A stretch of 25,018 nucleotides of DNA from CAXQZU01 sp964228555. GTDB lineage: Bacteria; Planctomycetota; PLA2; JAEUHO01. Under the pieces are notes generated by a model. It saw only the letters and a program-made list of their open reading frames with translations. It ran no database searches and was not told the origin of the DNA. The stretch is taken from NCBI GenBank assembly GCA_964228555.1, contig CAXQZU010000053.1:1-25018 (forward strand), read 5' to 3'. The translations under genes were made by a program, and so were the position numbers. Positions 13,759 to 21,223 of this stretch are shown here, in pieces; position 1 is the first letter of the stretch; the number at the start of each line of letters is the position of its first letter.

Positions 13759-14688
13759 GTGGCCATCCCCGCTGCCCGTCCCGTCCTGCTCGTGCACGCC
13801 GGGGCGTGGGACATGCCCGAGGCCGAGCGGGGCCCGCACCGCGCCGCCTGCACCGCCGCCCTGCAGGCTGGCTGGGCGGCCCTGCTGCGCGGCGCCCGTG
13901 CGGTGGACGCGGTCGAGCAGGCCATCGCCGTGATGGAAGGCGATGCGGCGGTGAATGCGGGCACGGGCAGCGTGCTCACCCGCGAGGGCTGGGTGGAGAT
14001 GGACGCGGGCATCATGGACGGGGCCACGCAGCAGGTGGGGGCCTTGATGGGGCTGCGCACGGCGTGCCACCCCATCCGCGTGGCCCGCTCGCTGCTCGGG
14101 GCGGAGCACGTGCTGCTCGGAGGGTCCGCGGCCGAGCAGGCCGTGCGCGATGGGGGGCATGCCACGCAGGCACCCGAGGCCTTCATCACCGCGCGCGAGC
14201 GTGCGCGCCTCGCCGCGTGGCAGGCCGACGCGGCGCGGCGCGCGCCGGGCGGCTGCTTCGGGCCCCGGGCGCCGTCGGGCGCGCAGCCCGCGGACACGGT
14301 CGGCGCCGTGGCCCTGGACATGCAGGGCCGGCTCGCGGCCGGCTTGAGCACGGGCGGGGCCTGCGGCAAGCCCAGCGGCCGCGTGGGCGATGCGCCCATC
14401 CCCGGTTGCGGCTACTGGGCCGACGAGGAGGTGGCCGTGGCCTGCACCGGCTGGGGCGAGAGCATCCTGCGCGTGGGCCTGGCGCGTCATGCGGCCGACC
14501 TCGCGCGCAGCGCGGGCGCCGAGGCGGGGGCGCGCGGGTCCGTGTCCGTGCTCGCGCAGCGCGTGGGTGGGCTGGGCGGGCTGATCCTGCTGCGGCGCGA
14601 CGGCACGCACGCCTGCGCCTTCAACACGCCCCGCATGGCGCGCGGCTGGATGCAGCAGGGGATGACGGGCCCCGCGGCGGACGCCTAG
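13759..14688 (+). CDS. Isoaspartyl peptidase/L-asparaginase, Ntn-hydrolase family
   Basis: A 309-residue threonine-type Ntn hydrolase. Such proteins self-cleave to expose a threonine that hydrolyses isoaspartyl dipeptides or asparagine. The chain opens with LLVHAGAW (HGGAG-like) and continues AAVNAGTGSVLTREGWVEMD and AGIMDG. The autocleavage site is DTVGAVALD with Thr180 as nucleophile. The substrate loops STGGACGKPSGRVGDAPIPG and CTGWGE follow. The residue before Thr is Asp, as in glycosylasparaginases, while most plant-type asparaginases have Gly, so specificity is uncertain. I chose the GTG at 13759 because GGAGG lies 7 bases upstream and the conserved domain starts directly after it; ATGs at 13690 and 13711 would add up to 23 residues without support. 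The stop is TAG. It diverges from tryptophan dioxygenase. Confidence 0.88.
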   Translation: MAIPAARPVLLVHAGAWDMPEAERGPHRAACTAALQAGWAALLRGARAVDAVEQAIAVMEGDAAVNAGTGSVLTREGWVEMDAGIMDGATQQVGALMGLRTACHPIRVARSLLGAEHVLLGGSAAEQAVRDGGHATQAPEAFITARERARLAAWQADAARRAPGGCFGPRAPSGAQPADTVGAVALDMQGRLAAGLSTGGACGKPSGRVGDAPIPGCGYWADEEVAVACTGWGESILRVGLARHAADLARSAGAEAGARGSVSVLAQRVGGLGGLILLRRDGTHACAFNTPRMARGWMQQGMTGPAADA

Positions 14689-14710
14689 GCAGTGGGCCGA
14701 TGCGCAAGCG

Positions 14711-15349
14711 TCAAGCCACCGCGATGACGCGCGCGCGGGGTGTGCCCAGGTCCTCGACGTAGATCGCTCCGCAGGCAGCCAAGCGCTCGACGGACGCGCG
14801 ACGCAGGTCCTCTTCCAGGTCTTGCACCGGAGACGCCCACTCGCGCACCCACCACGCGAGGTCCAGGACTACGAGCGGGTTGCCGTGCTGGCGCGAGAGC
14901 AACGCGCGCCGCAGGCTGTGGAGGACCTGAGCATCGATCTCCTCGTCGGAGGGCAGTACCCAAGCCACGTGCGGGTGTTGCGGATCGGTGCTGTCGAGTC
15001 GCACCTTGCCCTGCGCCACGAGACGCTGCAGGGACACGCTGCGCGCGTGGGCGTTGACCTTGATGAGGCTAGGCCGCCAGCGCTCCAAGTCGGCGACTGG
15101 CACGGGCGTCGTGGGCCGCGCATGCCGCTTCGTGCCGGCCACGCGGCGCAGCCAGCGCAGCAGGGCCTCGTCCACCTCGCTGTCGGTCGGCGTGCCCACG
15201 AAGCCGCTGTCGGGCTGCGAGGTCATGTGCCAGGCTTGGCAGGAGCGGCAGTGGTAGACACGCAAGCCTTCTTCGCCCTCACGCATGCGGGCGTTCGCCT
15301 TGCGCTGTGCCTGCTCGCGGGACGGATAGGGGTTCTTGCCGCAGCTCAT
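14711..15349 (-). CDS. Zinc-ribbon protein with duplicated winged-helix-like unit (unknown function)
   Basis: A 212-residue protein I cannot name. The N-terminus is a short zinc ribbon: MSCGKNPYPS, then YHCRSCQAWHMTS, giving Cys and CxxC-x3-His type ligands, a layout seen in small phage and plasmid zinc-finger proteins. After a linker come two repeats of about 75 residues. The first starts SEVDEALLRWLRRV and has HARSVSLQRLVAQGKVRL; the second starts EEIDAQVLHSLRRA and has LRRASVERLAACGAIYV. Each looks like a helix-turn-helix with a beta wing. Nucleic-acid binding is likely. The ATG at 15349 is preferred because GGAGGTG is about 10 bases upstream; the ATG at 15358 would be almost on that site. 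Base composition is somewhat less GC-biased than the neighbours, hinting at later acquisition. The stop is TGA. Confidence 0.75.
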   Translation of the reverse strand: MSCGKNPYPSREQAQRKANARMREGEEGLRVYHCRSCQAWHMTSQPDSGFVGTPTDSEVDEALLRWLRRVAGTKRHARPTTPVPVADLERWRPSLIKVNAHARSVSLQRLVAQGKVRLDSTDPQHPHVAWVLPSDEEIDAQVLHSLRRALLSRQHGNPLVVLDLAWWVREWASPVQDLEEDLRRASVERLAACGAIYVEDLGTPRARVIAVA

Positions 15350-15373
15350 GAGCCGCATCCACCTCCGCGAGAG

Positions 15374-15379
15374 AGGCTA
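15374..15379 (-). promoter_or_regulatory. -10-like TAGCCT for the zinc-ribbon/winged-helix gene
   Basis: TAGCCT on the minus strand lies just upstream of a GGAGGTG ribosome binding site, so the leader would be about 18 bases for the ATG at 15349. Confidence 0.35.
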
Positions 15380-15458
15380 CCACGGCGTGCACGCGGCGGG
15401 GGCCGTGCCTCACCCGGCCGCGCTCGGCCCGACTAGCCCGTGGCCCGCCGGGCTGCGC

Positions 15459-16160
15459 TCAGCCTCCCCGCGTGGCTCCCGCCCGGCACAGCCAGAACAG
15501 GTCCCGGCGCACCTCGCCCCGGGCGTCGCCGAAGCGCTCGATGCGCTCGCCGATGCCGTCCGTGGAGCGCTGGGTGCTCCAGTAGCGCAGCCCCACGATG
15601 GATCCTGCGTCGTCCCGCTCCCAGCCCAGGAAGATGGCCGCGTGGCCGCTGCCGCCGTGCCGCCACAGCTGCACGAAGTCGCCAGCCTCCGCCTGCTCGA
15701 GGTGGGTCACCTGCACGCCCAGCCCGTTCTCCACGAGCGCCGTGCGCAGCGTGCTCAGGTCCTCGGGCGAGCCGAACCACTGCTGCTGCAGGCGGCGCAT
15801 GCCGGCGAGGTCGAGCGTGCCCACGCGTGCGGGCCGGCCGGCCGCCTGCTCGCGGGCCAGCCAGGCCTGCACGAACACCTCGAAGGTGAGTCCGCTGCAG
15901 TGGCACCGGCCCTGCGGGTCGCCGGGGCTGAGCACCGCGCCGGCGTAGTGCAGCGTGCGGGCATTGCCGCGCCACGGCGCCGGGCGGCCCGGCTCGTCCT
16001 TGGGCCAGTGGTAGCCGTGCCTGCCGTCCGTGGGGTAGGAGCGCAGCACGGACAGCACCCACGGGTTGAGCGCCGTGGGGGCGGCCACGTGCGCGGTGCG
16101 GCAGGAGGCCAGCGCCAGGAGCGCGAGCATGCCGGGCAGCAGGTGGCGTGCGTGCCTCAC
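15459..16160 (-). CDS. NlpC/P60-like cysteine peptidase lipoprotein
   Basis: A 233-residue predicted lipoprotein. The signal peptide (MRHARHLLPGMLALLALASC) ends in a lipobox LASC with the lipidated cysteine at residue 20. The mature part has CHCSGLTFEVF, matching the catalytic-cysteine helix (DCSG) of NlpC/P60 enzymes, and later AGDFVQLWRHGGSGHAAIFL, which supplies GDxxxxW and the catalytic histidine in GHAAIFLG. The third polar residue is not obvious. NlpC/P60 enzymes usually cut peptide bonds in peptidoglycan. The GTG start at 16160 overlaps the stop of the upstream gene by 4 bases (GTGA), and the lipoprotein signal begins exactly there. It is the last gene of a three-gene operon with two membrane proteins. 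A related CHAP amidase is the alternative. The stop is TGA. Confidence 0.78.
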   Translation of the reverse strand: MRHARHLLPGMLALLALASCRTAHVAAPTALNPWVLSVLRSYPTDGRHGYHWPKDEPGRPAPWRGNARTLHYAGAVLSPGDPQGRCHCSGLTFEVFVQAWLAREQAAGRPARVGTLDLAGMRRLQQQWFGSPEDLSTLRTALVENGLGVQVTHLEQAEAGDFVQLWRHGGSGHAAIFLGWERDDAGSIVGLRYWSTQRSTDGIGERIERFGDARGEVRRDLFWLCRAGATRGG

Positions 16161-16681
16161 GAGGGCGGCGGCACGGGGCCCGGGGGAGGGCCTTCCAGCT
16201 GCAGGCGGCGGGCCAGCGGCCCGGCCACGGCCGCCTTGCGCCGCGGCGGGAAGCGCTTGGCGAACTTGTAGGCGTCGTGGATGGCGATCTCGAAGGCGTG
16301 GGGGCCTCGCTTGCGCGGGAAGCCGCGGTACTGCGCGTTGCACGCGTAGCACACGGCCACGGTGGGCATCAGCAGCCAGAGGCCCGCGTCCACCACCACG
16401 GCCACGATGGTGCTCACCCAGCCGGTCCAGGGGCCCAGCGCCAGCCCGATGGCGGCCAGCACCAGGCCCAGCACGCGATTGAAGTCGCGCTGGCCGTAGA
16501 GGTCGGTGCTGCCGCACACGCAGCAGGTCGCGGGCGGGGCGTCGCTGGGGCAGGTGCGGGCCTCCGGCAGCGGGGTCTGCACCTGGCAGCCCGGGCAGGC
16601 CAAGGCCTCGACGGCGGGTCCCAGGCGGCCCTCCACGGGGGCGCCGCAGCCGGGGCAGGCGAAGGCGATCTCCAGCGTCAT
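16157..16681 (-). CDS. Zinc-ribbon membrane protein of unknown function
   Basis: A 174-residue protein with three pairs of CxxC-type motifs: ACPGCG near residue 9, ACPGCQ near 29, and CCVCGS near 53, plus VCYACNAQYRGF after the membrane part. They read as one or two zinc ribbons split around two transmembrane segments (VLGLVLAAIGLALGPWTGWV and IVAVVVDAGLWLLMPTVAV). QRDFNRVLGL and CNAQYRGF resemble conserved planctomycete hypotheticals; function is unknown. The C-terminal 45 residues are basic and then Pro-rich. The start ATG at 16681 overlaps the upstream TGA (ATGA), and the stop overlaps the lipoprotein GTG, so all three operon members appear translationally coupled. Confidence 0.82.
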   Translation of the reverse strand: MTLEIAFACPGCGAPVEGRLGPAVEALACPGCQVQTPLPEARTCPSDAPPATCCVCGSTDLYGQRDFNRVLGLVLAAIGLALGPWTGWVSTIVAVVVDAGLWLLMPTVAVCYACNAQYRGFPRKRGPHAFEIAIHDAYKFAKRFPPRRKAAVAGPLARRLQLEGPPPGPVPPPS

Positions 16682-17502
16682 GCGGGCAGCCCCGTGGAGA
16701 TCTCCAGGTACACGGCGGCCAGCTCGCCCATCAGCGCGAAGGCCACGGCCACGTACAGCAATCCCGTGGCTGCCTGCGTGTGCTGCAGCCGCACCGTGTC
16801 CTTCACCATCCACAGCAGCACGGCCGGGCCCACGAAGCCGAACATCCCGCGCCAGCAGGCCCAGATCACCTCGGGGCCCAGCAGCCGCTCGGCCGCGCCG
16901 CCCCACAGCGCCAGCGTGAGCGCCGACAGGAGCACCTTCGCCACCAGCACCCACGCCACGAAGCGCCCGGCGCGCTTGAGCGCCTCCAGCGGCAGGCCCT
17001 TGATCATCAGGTAGAAGTGGCCGAGGATCATCGCATTGTTGATGCTGCCGATGAGCGCGCCGCTGAGCAGCGCCGACAGCGCCAGCACCGACAGGGCCCC
17101 GGCGCCCAGCGTGTCACCGCCCGGCCCCAGCCGCACCGTGCCCAGCGTGGCCAGCACGCCGGCCAGCAGCGCCAGCACCAGGCTCACGCGCGCGGCGGCG
17201 CGCCGGAACGTGCCGAACAGCGCGTTGGTGACGAGGCACAGGGCCGCCAGCAGCACCAGCGCGCCGGGCATGCCGCCCTCCAGCGACAGGAACGCCTCGG
17301 CGCCGCGCGGCCAGCCCGGCTCCCCCTCGCCCAGCGCCGGCAGGTAGAGCGCGGCGGCGCAGGCGGCGAGGCAGGCGGCCAGCACCAGCTGGAAGCGCAG
17401 GTGGCGCTCCGCCGCGCGCATGCCCCACAGCGGGATCAGGCTCACCAAGGTGCCGACGGCCATGCGGGCGAGGAACGCGTAGAAGACGAGCGAGAGGCGC
17501 AC
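16678..17502 (-). CDS. Polytopic membrane protein, about eight helices (unknown)
   Basis: A 274-residue integral membrane protein. Hydrophobic segments lie near residues 3-25, 36-56, 78-100, 104-124, 134-166, 180-200, 212-235 and 244-268. The conserved-looking patch INNAMILGHFYLMIKGLP sits after the fifth segment and carries His and Tyr inside the membrane. I recognise no transporter or enzyme family. It is the first gene of the operon. The GTG start at 17502 is supported by a -10-like TAGAAC 6 bases upstream; the ATG at 17463 would remove the first half of helix 1. The TGA stop overlaps the next gene's ATG. It diverges from the peroxidase gene across 93 bases. Confidence 0.8.
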   Translation of the reverse strand: MRLSLVFYAFLARMAVGTLVSLIPLWGMRAAERHLRFQLVLAACLAACAAALYLPALGEGEPGWPRGAEAFLSLEGGMPGALVLLAALCLVTNALFGTFRRAAARVSLVLALLAGVLATLGTVRLGPGGDTLGAGALSVLALSALLSGALIGSINNAMILGHFYLMIKGLPLEALKRAGRFVAWVLVAKVLLSALTLALWGGAAERLLGPEVIWACWRGMFGFVGPAVLLWMVKDTVRLQHTQAATGLLYVAVAFALMGELAAVYLEISTGLPA

Positions 17503-17508
17503 GCGGGC

Positions 17509-17514
17509 GTTCTA
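17509..17514 (-). promoter_or_regulatory. -10-like TAGAAC, leaderless start of the three-gene operon
   Basis: TAGAAC on the minus strand is followed by GCCCGC and the GTG at 17502, a 6-base spacing as for moaA and rsmD. Confidence 0.45.
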
Positions 17515-17564
17515 CGCCAGCGGGCCGCCCGGGCAGCGGGTTTCCTCCGAGGTGCCGCCGCGGC

Positions 17565-17570
17565 TACGAT
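17565..17570 (+). promoter_or_regulatory. -10-like TACGAT for the di-heme peroxidase gene
   Basis: TACGAT lies 25 bases before the ATG at 17596; the implied leader of about 19 bases carries GGGAGG, a normal ribosome binding site. Confidence 0.45.
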
Positions 17571-17595
17571 GGGGCCAGCCAGCCGGGAGGTCCCC

Positions 17596-19563
17596 ATGCG
17601 CTCGCGCCGTACCCTCCGCATGGCCACGTGCCTCGCGCTGCTGGCCGCATCGGCCCTCGCGCCGCGCGCGGCCCAGCCGGCCCCGCCGGTGGGTGGGGCG
17701 GTGCCGCGCGCACCCGAGGCCCACGCAGAGCTCGGTCGCCGCCTGTTCTTCGACCCGGCCGTGAGCCGCTCGCAGGGTCGGTCTTGCGCGTCGTGCCATG
17801 ACCCCGAGCACGGCTTCAGTGACACCAGCCCGCGCAGCCAGGACGACGTGGCCATGACCCGGCGCCACAGCCAGTCGCTGGTGGACGTGGCGCTGGCCCC
17901 GCGGGTGCACTGGGACGGGGAGTTCGAGTCGCTGGAGGACCTGGTGCACGCACGGCTGGGGCCTGTGGCCGGCATGCGTGGCATGGCCGGCGGGCGCAAC
18001 CTGCGCGCCCCCAGCCTCGGCGCTCACGGGCCGGCCGGCGAGCTGGGCCTGCCCGCGCTCTCCGGGCTGGCCGAGCGCGGCGCCTCGCGCGGGGATGGCT
18101 ATGCGCCGCCCGGGCGCACGCCGGGCGACCCCACGCCGCCCGGCACGCCCGCGCCCGACGATCCCTCGCCGCTGGCCCCGGTGCCCGACCGCCCGGAGGA
18201 CCGCGTGGTCACCCCGCGCGACGAGGGGCCCACGTCCGGGGTGCCCAGCGACGAGCGTGCCGCCCTGCGGGCGCGCAGCGGCGAGCGCGAGCAGGCCGAG
18301 CGTGCTGCGCGCCGCCTGCCGCTCGAGCTCTCGCGCGTGCCGCAGGTGGAGGAGACGCTGCAGCAGTCGGGCCGTTACGACGAGGCCTTCCTCGCCGCCT
18401 TCGGCTCGCGCACCGTGACCACCTCGCGCATGGTGGAGGCGCTCTCCGCCTACATGCGCTCGATCCGCAGCGGCGAGGCGCCCATCGACCGCTGGCTGGC
18501 CGGCCGCAAGGAAGCGCTCGACGAGCCGGCGCGTCGCGGTCTCGAGCTGTTCCGCGGCCGGGCGGGGTGCGTGGCCTGCCACAGCATGGCCGGGGCGCGA
18601 CCGGCCTTCACCGACCAGGCGTTCCACAACACCGGCATCGCGTGGAGCGGCCACAACGTGGCGCGGGGCGTGCGCGAGCAGGTGGACCTCGACAAGGTGG
18701 CCGGCAGCGATCGGGGTCGCGAGGGCCTCACGGGCAGCAGCAAGGACCGGCGCGCATTCCGCACGCCGACCCTGCGCGACGTGGTGCGCCACCCGCCCTA
18801 CATGCATGACGGCTCGTTCCGCACGCTGGAGGGCGTGGTGCGCTACTACGCCGCCGGCGGCTCGCGCGACGACAAGCAAGACCCGGCGCTGCGGCGCTTC
18901 GAGGCCAGCGAGCAGGACGTGGCCGACCTCGTGGCCTTCCTGCACGCGCTCAAGAGCGACGAGGCTCCGGGACAGGCCGCCCGGGCGTGGGCTGCGCGCG
19001 CTGCGCGCCAGCGCGTGCGGCTCGTGGATGCGCAGCGCCAGCCTCTGGCGGGCTGGGAGGTGCGCGTGCAGCCTGCGGGCGACCTGCTGCCGCTGCCCGA
19101 CGGGCTGGCGGGCGAGCGCGTGCTGGTCACCGACGCGCAGGGCCTCGTGGAGCTGCCGCGCAGCCCCCGCACGCACTGGAGCGTGGCGCTGCCCGAGGGG
19201 CTGGAGCCGGCGGGCGGCTCGCTGGTGCCCGACACCTGTGCCGAGGCCACGCTGGTGGTGCCGGTGGATGGACGCTGGAGCCTGGCCGTGACCTTCGCCG
19301 CGGGCGTGGGCGCGCCCGAGCGGCTCGTGGCCGAGCACCCGCTGGAGGTGCGCTGGCCCGGCCTGGGCCTGCCGCGCACCTTGCTGGTCCGCGTGGGGCG
19401 GCCGGTGGCCACGGAAGGGCACGACACGGCCCTCTACGAGGGCTGGCGCCGCAGCGACCTGCCGCCCGACGTGCGGGTCCACTTGCCGGGCGACGAGGAC
19501 GGCGAGGGCCGGCCCGTGCGCATCGTCAGCCAGCGCACGGTGCGGCTGGACGCCTCGCGCTGA
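17596..19563 (+). CDS. Di-heme cytochrome c peroxidase/MauG-family protein with extra domains
   Basis: A 655-residue exported protein. Residues 1-27 are a signal peptide. Two c-type heme sites are present, Cys64-Cys67-His68 (CASCH) and Cys325-Cys328-His329 (CVACH), as in bacterial cytochrome c peroxidases that reduce hydrogen peroxide in the periplasm and in MauG. HGFSDTSP, VHWDGEFESLEDLV, FHNTGIAW, RTPTLRDVVRHPPYMHDGSF and VAFLHALKS are family landmarks. Residues about 140-245 hold a Gly/Pro/Asp-rich, then charged, insertion not found in typical members. From about residue 473 there is a 180-residue C-terminal part (RVRLVDAQRQPLAGWEVRV onward) that looks like beta-rich, Ig-like domains of unknown role. 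The ATG at 17596 has GGGAGG 5 bases upstream. The stop is TGA. A methylamine utilisation role is unsupported. Confidence 0.88.
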   Translation: MRSRRTLRMATCLALLAASALAPRAAQPAPPVGGAVPRAPEAHAELGRRLFFDPAVSRSQGRSCASCHDPEHGFSDTSPRSQDDVAMTRRHSQSLVDVALAPRVHWDGEFESLEDLVHARLGPVAGMRGMAGGRNLRAPSLGAHGPAGELGLPALSGLAERGASRGDGYAPPGRTPGDPTPPGTPAPDDPSPLAPVPDRPEDRVVTPRDEGPTSGVPSDERAALRARSGEREQAERAARRLPLELSRVPQVEETLQQSGRYDEAFLAAFGSRTVTTSRMVEALSAYMRSIRSGEAPIDRWLAGRKEALDEPARRGLELFRGRAGCVACHSMAGARPAFTDQAFHNTGIAWSGHNVARGVREQVDLDKVAGSDRGREGLTGSSKDRRAFRTPTLRDVVRHPPYMHDGSFRTLEGVVRYYAAGGSRDDKQDPALRRFEASEQDVADLVAFLHALKSDEAPGQAARAWAARAARQRVRLVDAQRQPLAGWEVRVQPAGDLLPLPDGLAGERVLVTDAQGLVELPRSPRTHWSVALPEGLEPAGGSLVPDTCAEATLVVPVDGRWSLAVTFAAGVGAPERLVAEHPLEVRWPGLGLPRTLLVRVGRPVATEGHDTALYEGWRRSDLPPDVRVHLPGDEDGEGRPVRIVSQRTVRLDASR

Positions 19564-19573
19564 GGGCAGCGGC

Positions 19574-20023
19574 CTAGGCGGGGATCTCCGCGTCGGCCTC
19601 GACCTCGATGAGGGCCTCGGGCTCGTAGAGGCGCGCCACCTCCACCAGCGTCATGGCGGGGAACCAGCGGCCTAGGTGCGTGCGCCAGCCCTTGCCGATG
19701 GCTGCGGCGTGCGTGGCATAGTCGGCCGCCGAGCGCACGAAGAGCCGCATGCGCACCACGTGCTCGGGGCGCGCGCCGGCGGCGTCGAGCACGGCACGCA
19801 CGTTGGCAAAGGCCAGCGTGGCCTGCGCGACGAGGTCTCCGGGATGGCGCATGCGGCCGTCGGGGCCGAAGGCCACCTGGCCGGCGACGTAGAGGCGGCG
19901 CGTGGGCCCGTGCGCCACCACGCCGTTGGCGTAGCCCACGGGCGGGGCCCAGCCCGGCGGCTGCACGGCCTGCCAGGGGCCTTGGGTGGCCTGGGGGGAG
20001 GACGGCGCGGGCGTGCTGCTCAT
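19574..20023 (-). CDS. RidA/YjgF/YER057c/UK114 family protein
   Basis: A 149-residue protein. RidA proteins hydrolyse reactive enamine/imine intermediates to ketones, and family members also act as helper hydrolases in catabolic operons. The core is visible: VGYANGVVAHGPTRRLYVAG, QATLAFANVRAVLDAAGA, VVRMRLFVR, and the C-terminal MTLVEVARLYEPEALIEVEA containing the conserved arginine (R105 in E. coli RidA) and acidic residue. The N-terminal 30 residues are a Pro/Ser-rich extension. The ATG at 20023 overlaps the acyl-CoA dehydrogenase stop by 4 bases (ATGA), so it is translationally coupled as the last gene of the acyl-CoA cluster. The stop is TAG. Confidence 0.9.
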   Translation of the reverse strand: MSSTPAPSSPQATQGPWQAVQPPGWAPPVGYANGVVAHGPTRRLYVAGQVAFGPDGRMRHPGDLVAQATLAFANVRAVLDAAGARPEHVVRMRLFVRSAADYATHAAAIGKGWRTHLGRWFPAMTLVEVARLYEPEALIEVEADAEIPA

Positions 20024-21219
20024 CGGCGGGCTCCCTCGTCCTTGCCCAGCAGGTGACGCGAGAGGATCACGCGCTGCACGTGGCTGGTGCCTTCGTAGAT
20101 CGTCAACGCGACGATGTCGCGATAGAGGCGCTCCACGGGCAGCTCGTCGCTGTAGCCGCGCGAGCCGTGCAGCTGCACCGCCTTGGTGCAGGCCCGCAGC
20201 GCGGCCTCGGTGGCGTAGAGCTTGGCCTGGGCCACCGCTTCGGCGCTGGGCAGGCCGCGGTCCACCAGGCGCGCCGCGTGGTGCACCAGCAAGCGCGCCG
20301 CCTCCAGCTCGCAGCCCATGTCGGCCAGCTCGGCACCCACCTGCTGGAAGTCGCCCACGCGCTGGCCGAACTGCCGCCGCGTGCGCGCGAAGGCGACGCA
20401 GGCCTCCAGCGCCGCCCGGTGCATGCCCACGGCCCCGGCGGCGACGTTGAGGCGACCCTTCTCGAGCGCCTCCATGGCCAGCGCATGCCCGCCACGGGCC
20501 GCTCCCACGCGGTTCTCGCGCGGCACGCGCACGCCCTGCAGCACGAGGTGGGCGTGGTTGCTGGCGCGGTGGCCCAGCTCGCGGCCGGGCATGGGCTCGG
20601 CCCGCAGGCCCGGCGTGGAGGTGGGCACCAGCCAGCACTCCAGGCCCTTGCGGCCCGAGCCCGGCTCGGCCTGCGCGAAGACCAGCGCCACGTCGGCCAC
20701 GCCGCCGTTGGTGATCCACACCTTCTCGCCGTCGATCACGGCGTGGTTGCCTTCCTCGCGCACCGTGGTGGCGATGGAGGCCACGTCGCTGCCGGCGCCC
20801 GGCTCGGTGAGCCCGTAGCAGCCGATGGCCTCGCCCGACATGAGGCGCGGCACCCACGTCGCGCGCTGCGCGGGCGTGCCGTGGGCCAGCAGGGGCGTGA
20901 GCACGAGGCCGGCCTGCACGGCCATGAAGCCGCGCAGGCTGCCGTCCACGGCGCCGACCTCCTCGGCCACCAGGGCGGCCGCCAGCGCGCCGGCACCGCC
21001 GCCGCCGGCCTCGGCCGGCAGGCCTGCGCCCAGCAGGCCCTCCGCGCCCAGCCGGCGCACGAGGTCGCGGTCGAAGCGACCTGCACGATCGTTCTCGCGC
21101 ACGCGCGGTGCCGCCACCTCGCGGGCGAAGCGCGCTGCGGCGCAGCGCCAGCGTTCCTGCGTGGCATCCAGCCCGTAGCGCTGGGCCACGCTCGTGGTGG
21201 GGGGCAGGGGCTCGCCCAT
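20020..21219 (-). CDS. Acyl-CoA dehydrogenase family flavoprotein
   Basis: A 399-residue FAD enzyme that forms the alpha-beta double bond in an acyl-CoA and passes electrons to electron-transfer flavoprotein. CYGLTEPGAGSDVASI and VWITNGG are the FAD and substrate signatures of the middle domain. RRQFGQRVGDFQQVGAELADM, LHGSRGYSDELPVERLYRD and TIYEGTSHVQR belong to the C-terminal helical domain. The catalytic base is Glu376 in IYEGT, as in the short/medium-chain group. Substrate chain length cannot be read from sequence. The ATG at 21219 is 4 bases after the stop of the crotonase gene, and its own stop overlaps the RidA start. The N-terminal helical domain (FAREVAAPRVRENDRAG) is normal and length is typical. 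Confidence 0.95.
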   Translation of the reverse strand: MGEPLPPTTSVAQRYGLDATQERWRCAAARFAREVAAPRVRENDRAGRFDRDLVRRLGAEGLLGAGLPAEAGGGGAGALAAALVAEEVGAVDGSLRGFMAVQAGLVLTPLLAHGTPAQRATWVPRLMSGEAIGCYGLTEPGAGSDVASIATTVREEGNHAVIDGEKVWITNGGVADVALVFAQAEPGSGRKGLECWLVPTSTPGLRAEPMPGRELGHRASNHAHLVLQGVRVPRENRVGAARGGHALAMEALEKGRLNVAAGAVGMHRAALEACVAFARTRRQFGQRVGDFQQVGAELADMGCELEAARLLVHHAARLVDRGLPSAEAVAQAKLYATEAALRACTKAVQLHGSRGYSDELPVERLYRDIVALTIYEGTSHVQRVILSRHLLGKDEGARR

Positions 21220-21223
21220 GGCG

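Noticed and set aside
16161..16517. Upstream extension of the NlpC/P60-like frame
   Set aside because: The lipoprotein signal begins at the GTG at 16160; the extension lies within the zinc-ribbon membrane gene in another frame.
16780..17595. Upstream extension of the peroxidase frame
   Set aside because: The ATG at 17596 has a good ribosome binding site and begins a signal peptide. The extension is antisense to the membrane protein gene.
20024..20857. Upstream extension of the RidA frame
   Set aside because: It is an alternative-frame shadow of the acyl-CoA dehydrogenase; the RidA start is fixed by the ATGA overlap.
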